64,000 bases of DNA from Cenococcum geophilum 1.58 (Eukaryota > Ascomycota > Dothideomycetes > Gloniales > Gloniaceae). The stretch covers positions 1,612,001-1,676,000 of the forward strand of contig KV748201.1 of NCBI GenBank assembly GCA_001692895.1. The letters run 5' to 3'. Each line of letters begins with the position of its first letter. The stretch's first letter is position 1. Under the pieces are notes generated by a model. That model was not told where the DNA came from. It saw nothing but the letters and a program-made list of their open reading frames with translations, and made no database searches. This document shows, in pieces, positions 56,331 through 64,000 of this stretch. The translations under genes were made by a program, and so were the position numbers.

Positions 56331-56364
56331 AGATCTTCCGAGTCGCGGAAAGAGTGTTTAATTA

Positions 56365-58300
56365 GAAGTTTTGCGTTTTGTTATAATAACGCATACCAAA
56401 TTTATAAAGACGCTAAGTACGGTATAAGCTATTAGCTATAAGAGCTAAAGTTAAGAGGACTTAAAGAAACTAAAGAGTTAGATAAAGAACAAGATTAACT
56501 CTATAAGCTAAATTAAGATATTATAGCAACGTGCGGATAGTAATTAGTAACAACAATAATAGAGTTAGAGTACTTATTAATTAATAGTAATAAGGATAGT
56601 AAAGGAACTAACTGGGGGTATCTAAACCTTAATAACGCAATAGAAGTAAAGACTAAGACCGCTATAGAGCAAGGTTTAGTAACGGGTATTATAACACCGT
56701 TAGATACGGCATCCATCACTTTATAAGACGGAAGGAGCAATATTTAGAGACGATTAAGTAAGTAGACAACTGCTAGTACTAGCTCACCACTTAATAAAGG
56801 CAAAAGGCCAAAGGCTTAAGATTCTTAAGATAAGATAAAAGACGACTAAGATTCTTAAAACGAGATAAGGTATGCTTAGGGACCTATAATAGATAAAAAC
56901 CGATAGAGTAGAGCAGCAGCTTAGTTTAAGAATATATAAATAAGCTCGGGATAAGTGTTCCCAACAGCATAAGACTCTTAAGACGAGATAAGTAAGATTT
57001 AAGACTCTTAAGATAAGATAAGAACACTAGTAAAGCCTAGTTAGACTAAGGCTAAAGCTAAGCTTAAGTTAGAAACAAGCTTAGAATTAAAGAATCTAAG
57101 GGGTTAAGTGTTCGGAGTATAAATAAAGACACCTATAAGTAAAAAGTAAGCGGCTTTACTATAAATTAGAGAATCTATAATATAAACAGTAGCTAGATTA
57201 GGAGACAGATATATAAACCTAGAGGACTTACTAGTTAAACAAGATGTTTAGACTAAAGATTAAGAGTTTAATATTAAGATTAGGAAGTAAAAAGACTTTA
57301 AAGATCTACTTATAAGACGCGAAAGGAAAGAAACTATAGAGGAATTTAGGGCAAGAATTACCTTATAGCAAGAATAGAAACTAGATAAGAAATCTAGTAC
57401 GTTAGGTCGTATAAGGGACAGAGCACCTATATAAAGAATTATTAATAGACTTAAGATAGGTACACTAAGAGCTAAGTAGCTTACTAAACTAGAAAATAAA
57501 GAGGATCTAGGGATTCTAACTAGGTTCGAAGAACAACATATAAAGGGCTATTATAACGCAGTAATAAGAAGATACTTCTTTACGGATAAACCGTATATAC
57601 TCTAGCAGCTATACTAAAGATAGTATAGACAAAGACATAATAATAAGTGGGAAGATTTCTATATATAGTTAGACGAAAAAGTTATCTAAAACTACCTAAT
57701 TATGGAAAAAGTAATAAATTATATTAAGGGAGCTTTAATTATAATATTAAAGGATCTAAAGGAATAATTAGAGGACTAGAGAAGTAAGAGACGCATCTTA
57801 ATACCTGTAAATAAAGTTATAATGTTTAGATTAATATAATAAAGGTTTAAACTTAAGGATAAAGATAAGCTAAGAGTTAACCTAAAACACGTAGTATACT
57901 ATATACTATTGTGGATTGTATATATAGATAACATATATAAAATGCACAAAAATCTAAAAGAGAAAAACTAGAAATACCCTATAAGGATATATTAGGCGCT
58001 AGATAAGCAATAGTATAGAAATACTAAGTATATGCATAGTTAGCATCTAGTAGAAGTTTAAGAGTTAGGAGACTTAATACTTTAACTAGGAAGATTCCTT
58101 ACGGAAGAATACTTAGATAGATAATAGTGGTGGGAATGCCTAAAGAATATATATCTATGGTATATTAAGGATAAAAAGTAAACGGGGTATTGGCTAAAGA
58201 GTAAGCTAAGTATACTAGAATCTAGTAGCTAATAGTTGGGAAAAGTAGAGGCCTACGGAACTAGAGGGAGCCAGTAGTAAAGCCTTAGACCCTTAAAGGA
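56365..58300 (+). pseudogene. Gypsy A2 unassigned region between gag and protease
   Basis: After the LINE the gypsy sequence continues for about 1.9 kb before the protease. In one frame long stretches are free of stops other than Gln/Trp-type ones, for example HIKGYYNAVIRRYFFTDKPY and KVINYIKGALIIILKDLKE, then NLKHVVYYILLWIVYIDNIY and WWECLKNIYLWYIKDKK near 58130-58180. This indicates a former coding region of about 600 codons, charged and Gln-rich if stops are read as Gln. I do not recognise a domain. Typical gypsy elements have gag followed closely by protease, so this is an addition or an unusually long gag C-terminus. Confidence 0.6.
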
Positions 58301-58329
58301 ATTTAAGGATAATACCTAAATTTATAAAT

Positions 58330-61300
58330 TAAATAGTAAGATTAACAGTTTAAAGCGCTAGTAGATAGTAGAGCAATAAGGAACTATATCTTACTAGCAG
58401 TAGTTAAAAGGATAGGGCTACTATATAGATAGAAAAAGCACCTATATTTACTAGTTACGATCTTAGGAGATCTAATAGCCTATAGAGGAGGCATTATTAA
58501 TCTTAAAATAGGACTAATTTAGATAACTATTAAGGGAAGATAAACTAAGATGTCTTTTAATATATTACTATTAGGAAATAATAAGGCAGTATTAAAAATG
58601 CTTTAGTTATAGGAATACAATCTAAGAATTAATTAGATTATAGGTTAGGTCAATATTAGAGATACTTAACACCATAAAATACAATAACAAGTTAAGTTAG
58701 TATAGTACTAGGTTAGAGCAATATATAAAGAAACTAAGCGAGGCTTAAGTTATATACTAAAGAGATACTATAAGTACGGTAAGAAACTATAGTTACTAGA
58801 AAGTAAGAAGCTGTTAGAATACGTAGCATAAAACTATAAAATAGAATTAGAACCAAGAACGAGTTTAAGGTTCTTTTTAATCTATAAGCTTACTAAAGAA
58901 GAAGGGAGAGTACTAAAAGAGTTTATTTAGGAGAACTTACGAAAGGGATATATTAGACTATTATAGTCATCAGCAGGATATCTAGTACTATTCATACTAA
59001 AGAAGAATGGGAAACTTAGGCTATACATTAACTATAAACAGTTAAACAGCATTACTAGGAAGGATAGGTATCCTTTACCCTTAATTAGCAAAATCTAAGA
59101 TAGGATTGGTAATACACAAATCTTTATAAAGATAGATCTAAGATAGGCATACTATTAAATTAGAATTAAGGAAGGCGATAAATAGAAAGCAGCCTTTAGG
59201 TTAAAGGAAGGACTATATAAACTACTAGTTATACAATTTGGGCTTATAAACGTACTAGTAACGTTTTAAAAGCATATTAACAATATGTTAAAAGAACACT
59301 TAGATAAATTTATTATAGTATATCTTAACAATATTATTATCTACTTAATAAGTAAGGAAGAGCACGGAGAACACGTTAAATGGGTCTTAAAGAGACTATA
59401 AAAAGAACAGATATTAGTAGCAATTAAGAAATGCGAGTTCTTTACTAGGAAGATAGATTTCGTTAAATTTATCATTAAACTAGGCCAACTTAGTATAGAT
59501 CCGAAGAAGATCAAGGCTATAGTAAATTGGTAAAAACTAGAAAATATAATACAGTTAAGGTCATTTCTAGGGTTCTGTAACTACTATAGAAGGTTTATAG
59601 CTTAATAGTTAAAGGATATTAAACCACTTACGAGATTAATAAAGAAAGAAGAACTATAGATATAGGGAGAGGAATAAAAGGACCTATTTAAGAAAATTAA
59701 GCAGTTGTTTACCTAGGAGCCAGTTCTTAAGATCTATTAACTACGGCTAGAGATAGTGGTTAAGATAGATGCATTAGACTATATACTAAGAGCGTACTTC
59801 CTATAGAAATATTAGGATAGATAGCACCTAGTAGCATATTATAGTCGGAAGATAACACCACCGGAACTAAACTATAACATCTATAACAAGGAGTTATTAG
59901 GTATAGTTACAGCATTAAAAAAATAGAGATTATTCTTATAAGGTATAAAGAAACTATTTATAGTTAAGACGGACTATAAAAACCTAACGGGGTTCCTAAT
60001 AATAAAAGAACTTAATTATAGATAGGTTAGATAGGCGGAGATGCTTACAGAATACCATTTCGAGATTTAGCATACTAAGGGTACAGAGAATACACAAGCA
60101 GATACTTTAAGTAGAAAGGCTAAACTATAAAATAATAAAAAGCTATTAGGGGCTTTATTGCGAAGGGATACGGACAAATTAATTAGGTATAATTATCCAA
60201 AGATCGCAGTAATATAAGAGGAAAAGATCTACAAATTACTAGAGAGTGATTAGATATAAAAGATCCTAGATATATAAATAGAGGATCTAAACTTAGAGCA
60301 GTATAAAAATTAAGAAGCGATATACGTACTAAGGGTTATTACAAAAGAGTTTATTAAGTCATTTTATAAAGGACTAACTTAAGGACATAACGGAGCTATA
60401 AGCTTAGTGTTAAGACTTTAAGAGGAGTACATAATTAATAGAATCTGGGGACTAGCTAGGTAAGTTATAAAAGAATATTTAGATTACTAAAGGAATAAAC
60501 TAACAAGACATAAGCTATATAGATGGCTACAATTTATTAAAATACTAGGAAGACTATAGGAGGTTATATTATAGAACTTTATTATAAAGTTACTAAAGTC
60601 AAGAGATCCTATTACCGGACAAGATTATAACGCAATCTTAGTAATAGTGGACAAGCTAATAAAGTGGGGATACTTTATAGCATACATAGAAGAAATCTCA
60701 GCAGAAGATATCGCTAGAATCTACGTTAAAGAAGTGTTTATAAGATATGGAGTACTAAGTAAGATTATATCGGACAGAGATCTAAGATTCGTAGCAGCAT
60801 TTTAAAAGGTATTTTTAGCGGAATAAGGAGTTTAAGCAGCAACTTCTACTGTATATTATCTATAGACAGACGGTTAAACGGAAAGATTAAATTAGACACT
60901 AGAATAGTATCTAAGGCATTATATTAATTATACATAGAATAATTAGGTATTACTATTACTAGTTATATAGTTCGCATATAATATAATACCATAAGAAGGA
61001 ATAGGCATATTACTATTTAAGGCGAATTACGGATATAAGCTAAGGATGTCGTTATTACTAAGACAAGTAAAGAAAATAAGTAGCACAGCTAAATAAAGGA
61101 TAGAGATATTAATAAATCTTTATATAAACCTTATAGAAANAGTAAAGGTAGTATAGTAAAGAATAAAAAAGTACTATAACGCTAAGAGATCTAAGGGACC
61201 AGATCTTAAGGAGGGGGATAAAGTATAGTTACTATACAAAAATTTCAAAAGTTAATAACTAAGTAAGAAGTTAGACTACGTTAGATTAGGACCTTTTAAA

Positions 61301-61670
61301 ATTAAAAAGAGAATTTTATTAGTTATATTTAAGTTAAACCTACTAGCCGAAATAAAGATCTACCCTATATAGCATATTATAATGCTAAAGCTAGTACATA
61401 GGAATATTAAGCTATTAGCCTATAAAGCAAACATATATAGAGGATAAGAAGAAGATAAATAGTAAGTTTTAAAGATTATTAGTTATAAGGACGTTAATAA
61501 TAAAATATGGTATAAAGTAAAGTAGATAGGCTATAATGAGACTACCTAGGAGCTACTAAAAAACTTAAAAAACGCTATAGGAAAGGTATAGGAGTATTAG
61601 AGGAGAAAAGGTTAGGCAGTATTAATAAAGAAGAATTACTAAAGAATGAACCACTTAAGGGGGATATAGG
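58330..61670 (+). pseudogene. Gypsy A2 protease, RT, RNase H, integrase, chromodomain
   Basis: Protease at 58352-58620 reads ALVDSRAIRNYILLAVVKR (DSGA changed to DSRA), then FNILLLGNNKAVL. RT follows with [31 protein letters not shown], IFIKIDLRxAY and the catalytic YxDD as YLNN at 59321-59332, then SFLGFCNYYRRFIA. RNase H shows AYYSRKITPPELNYNIYNKE at about 59830-59900. Integrase contains YNAILVIVDKLIKWGYF, SKIISDRDLRFVAAF, TVYYLxTDGxTERLN, and ends in a chromodomain (ISYKDVNNKIWYKVKxIGYN, ETTxELLKNLKNA) near 61475-61600. It closely matches copy 1. The mutated active sites mean no activity is possible. Confidence 0.93.
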
Positions 61671-62337
61671 AAGAACGATTACCGAACTACTTAGAGTTGT
61701 TTCCTTCTCTATTAGAAGAGAATCCGTTTTTTTATTACTAAGTTCCTATAAACCTTATTCTATAAGTTTCTATTTCTTAAAACGGACCTTTTTACGAACT
61801 TTCTTAAGACGCTAAAGATAAGCGTAAGCTAAATATTAAGCTTTAAGAATGCGTGCGGACTCTTCTAAGGCACGTTAAACCGTAAGCAACGCAGAGGCTA
61901 GCTTACTATCGAGCTTTACAGCAGTAGATTAAACCTAGAACCCTAGCAGCAATTAATAAGGGTACTTAAAGACTATTTAGAGTAATAGAACGCGTATACT
62001 TAGCATTGGATGTAGAACGAACGTTATATAATAAACATATGTTGGCGCGAGTGCATTTAGAATAAGAGGAAGGTTAGCAACTAGAAGGACTCGCAATTGT
62101 AATACAACTTAACCCCTCTTTTGCATAACGAGAGTAAGAAATTGCCATTACTTCGCCTAGCAATAATATTAAAGAAACGGTATAAAGGCAACGCTTAACC
62201 CAGGAAAGGGAAGAAGGTGCTTTAGGTATAATAAGTAACGATATTAACTAAATTGATTAGATGGATATTATACCTCTAGTAAACGACCTAGAGATACTAG
62301 GTATCTTTAAGGACGAAGATAGAGAGGAGGGAGATAG
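61671..62337 (+). other. Gypsy A2 sequence between chromodomain and 3' LTR
   Basis: About 670 bp, matching 9126-9792 of copy 1. A proposed polypurine tract GAGAGGAGGGAGATAG lies at 62320-62335, just before the LTR start. No domain is recognised. Confidence 0.65.
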
Positions 62338-62758
62338 TGTTACGAACGCTTTAAGTATAATGTTATAACTACTTAGAGAGGAGTTAAAAGAAGCTAGTTA
62401 GTTAATATAGGTATGGACTAGGATGGAACCCGTGGAACTATATAACGAGGAATAGTAACTAAGGTCATATAATATGCTACGTATTAAATAAGAGGAATAA
62501 GAGGAACTTACGTACCTTATGTATAACACGTATATTATATATAAGAAGGATTTTATAGGAGTACGGTTGTGTATTTAAGGACCCTTGGTCCCTACCTAGA
62601 TAGTTCCTTCCTTGTAGTAATTCTTAGAATACAATTAGAGTTAATTTGTTGGGCAACTACTCCACCAGTTATTATTACGTTGTTGACTTACTTGCAATAC
62701 CTACATACCTAGCCCATTAACGAGTTTACCGTAGTCCCTACTATAAGGCTCCGTTACA
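62338..62758 (+). repeat. Gypsy A2 3' LTR
   Basis: 421 bp, TGTTACGAACGC..CTCCGTTACA with intact TG..CA ends. Same length as the 5' LTR and similar throughout; most differences are transitions. AAAAT follows at 62759-62763. Confidence 0.95.
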
Positions 62759-62763
62759 AAAAT

Positions 62764-64000
62764 TATTTAATTAAGACTAGCACTAGTTACGGGTTAGTAG
62801 AGGTTAGGGTTCTATATATAAAGGTAGGGCTAAGACACGCTATAGAATTTGTTTAAAAAAGCAGTTAGTAGGAGAACAAAGAGGTATATTAAATTATTAA
62901 TAGAAAAGAAGAAAATCTTAATAATATATCGAAGATATGTCCAAAATTGGACGAAGGTTAATAATGGAAAGTAAGGTATTAAGGAAAAGGATTAAGCTTA
63001 AGGAGTAAAGTATCTTTATACTTTACCGTCTAATACCCTTTTAGTAAATAGCCGCAACCTTACTGATATAACTCCGTTATAATAGCCCTATTTAAAAGGA
63101 AGGAAACACGCGTATAAGCTATTTAGCTATTACTTCCTTATAAAAACTAAGTACGCGGCTAGGGGAAGGCAATTAAGACGTTAATCAAAAACGTATATAG
63201 GTTAAATTATACCTAAACGATATTATAGTATTAAAGATTAACGTTATAGACGTTCTTAATAATTGTATAATAGCTATAGTTGCTATTATAAAGTGTACCT
63301 ATTTATTAAGTAGTAGAGCTACGCCAAATATACAGTATAGAACTACTAGATTTAAAAGTATATATACTAAATCTTAAAAGATAAATCTCTTTAACTAACT
63401 AATTAATACCTTAACTATATTTGACAGCTTAAGGATAAATATAAAAGTAATACGTTAGTGACGTAAGGGATTATAAATAAAGGATTATAAGAAATGATTA
63501 TAGACTATATTTTAGTAGTTAAAGATAACGGTAAGCTAAGGCTCTATACATTAAATCCCATACTAAAAGGTTCTATAGAACTATACTAGAACACTAAATT
63601 GCCTATAATACTTATAATTAATTATAAACCGATATAAAGGCTTAGAAGTAGAGTTATATAAAAATCACTATATTAGCCTAGGTAGTTACTAGTATACTTT
63701 TAATAAGCTTCTAATAGGTTTTCTAGTAATCTTTATATCTTTTCTTTAGTTATATTTTTTCCTTATTAAGGTTTTTTAGGAGTTTAAAGTAGGGGTTAGA
63801 TAAATAGATAATATATAGTGGTATACTAATATCTTTCCAAACCCCTTCTGGGACGAGCCCTTATAATCTCCCTACCGTAAGGTAATAGCGATTAAGGGCC
63901 GACCGTAAGAAAGGAGGAGGTAATATAAGGGATATTATTGCAGACACTTTAGGTTGCCCTTAAGATAACCCCTAGACGCCCCTTAGATAGTTGCCGGTTA
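62764..64000. other. Degenerate flank right of gypsy A2
   Basis: No gene is supported. Around 63480-63555 the plus strand reads ILVVKDNGKLRLYT, which resembles the start of a gypsy RT (VxKKDGKLRLC) but loses similarity at once. From 63540 to 63860 the sequence is an inverted copy of 20745-21070. The last 140 bp (CCGACCGTAAGAAAGGAGG region) are less AT-rich and unassigned. Confidence 0.45.
63540..63860 (-). repeat. Unidentified dispersed repeat, copy 2 (inverted)
   Basis: Reverse complement matches 20745-21070 with only scattered, mostly transition, differences over about 300 bp (for example ACTAGTATACTTTTAATAAG and GGAGTTTAAAGTAGGGGTTA). Confidence 0.75.

Larger units (their letters stand above)
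54143..56348 (-). mobile_element. LINE 2: Tad-type LINE, 5'-truncated, 16-bp TSD
   Basis: A 2206-bp insertion in gypsy A2 is flanked by AAAGAGTGTTTAATTA at 54127-54142 and 56349-56364. The 3' end is at the left and closes with an ATT-type tail (TAATAATAATAATT on the plus strand). The 5' end breaks off inside the RT domain at 56348, as expected from incomplete reverse transcription. Its tail region (ACGTCCGATTTGGATCC..GGGCCCACACGGACTACTCC) is shared with the SINE-like elements and with LINE 1. Several n bases lie in the RT part (55877, 56163-56216). Confidence 0.92.
52529..62758 (+). mobile_element. Gypsy A copy 2: full-length chromodomain Ty3/gypsy element, TSD AAAAT
   Basis: Two 421-bp LTRs (52529-52949, 62338-62758) and the duplication AAAAT (52524-52528, 62759-62763) define it exactly. 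The 10.2-kb span includes LINE 2 plus its 16-bp duplication, leaving 8.0 kb, longer than most fungal gypsy elements. The excess lies between the gag zinc knuckle and the protease. The plus strand carries gag, an unassigned region, protease, RT, RNase H, integrase and chromodomain, all with RIP-type stops. Confidence 0.95.

Noticed and set aside
1-64000. tRNA, rRNA or other host RNA genes
   Set aside because: I looked for tRNA box motifs and conserved rRNA words on both strands and saw none that were convincing. A covariance-model scan would be needed to exclude degraded copies.

Overview
The window is about 64 kb of AT-rich, gene-poor repeat DNA. I find no intact host gene in it. Nearly everything I can identify is a transposable element, mostly LTR retrotransposons of the Ty1/copia and Ty3/gypsy (chromodomain-bearing) classes, plus Tad-type LINE fragments. 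All are full of stop codons of the kind made by C:G to T:A transitions (TAG/TAA for CAG/CAA/TGG, Cys to Tyr, Gly to Arg, Glu to Lys). This is the signature of repeat-induced point mutation (RIP), so the source is most likely a filamentous ascomycete (Pezizomycotina). I cannot name the species.

The layout is two nests. The left nest (1-20460) has its left halves outside the window. Gypsy B copy 1 (+, 10215-20460) is the oldest layer. Its gag is interrupted by gypsy A copy 1 (+, 6526-10214), which is interrupted by LINE 1 (+, 5455-6525), which is interrupted by copia F (-, 1-5454). The rest of gypsy B1 carries a solo LTR (12796-13043), an internally deleted copia C (14286-17335), and two oppositely oriented copies of a 1-kb SINE-like element (17609-18608 and 19396-20394). 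A full-length copia D (21709-28071) sits in unclassified degenerate DNA (20461-33000), which also holds a 1-kb foldback element (31752-32763).

The right nest is built in gypsy G (-). Its 3' half is at 33276-35826 and its 5' half at 49893-52523. The two halves were separated inside the reverse transcriptase by gypsy B copy 2 (-, 35827-47712, itself carrying copia E at 36920-42800) and by a 2.17-kb block of minisatellites with short terminal inverted repeats (47721-49892). To the right lies gypsy A copy 2 (+, 52529-62758), complete with 421-bp LTRs and an AAAAT target duplication, and carrying LINE 2 (-, 54143-56348). The last 1.2 kb is degenerate and includes an inverted copy of sequence from 20745-21070.

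Most insertions could be bounded to the base, because LTR pairs of equal length (171, 199, 268 and 421 bp) and target-site duplications are readable. The points most worth a second look are the minisatellite-filled, apparently RIP-poor insertion at 47721-49892; the 1-kb SINE-like family that shares its 3' end with the LINE; an unusually long region between the gag zinc knuckle and the protease in gypsy A; and a 27-bp palindrome plus companion motif conserved in the 3' regions of different copia families.
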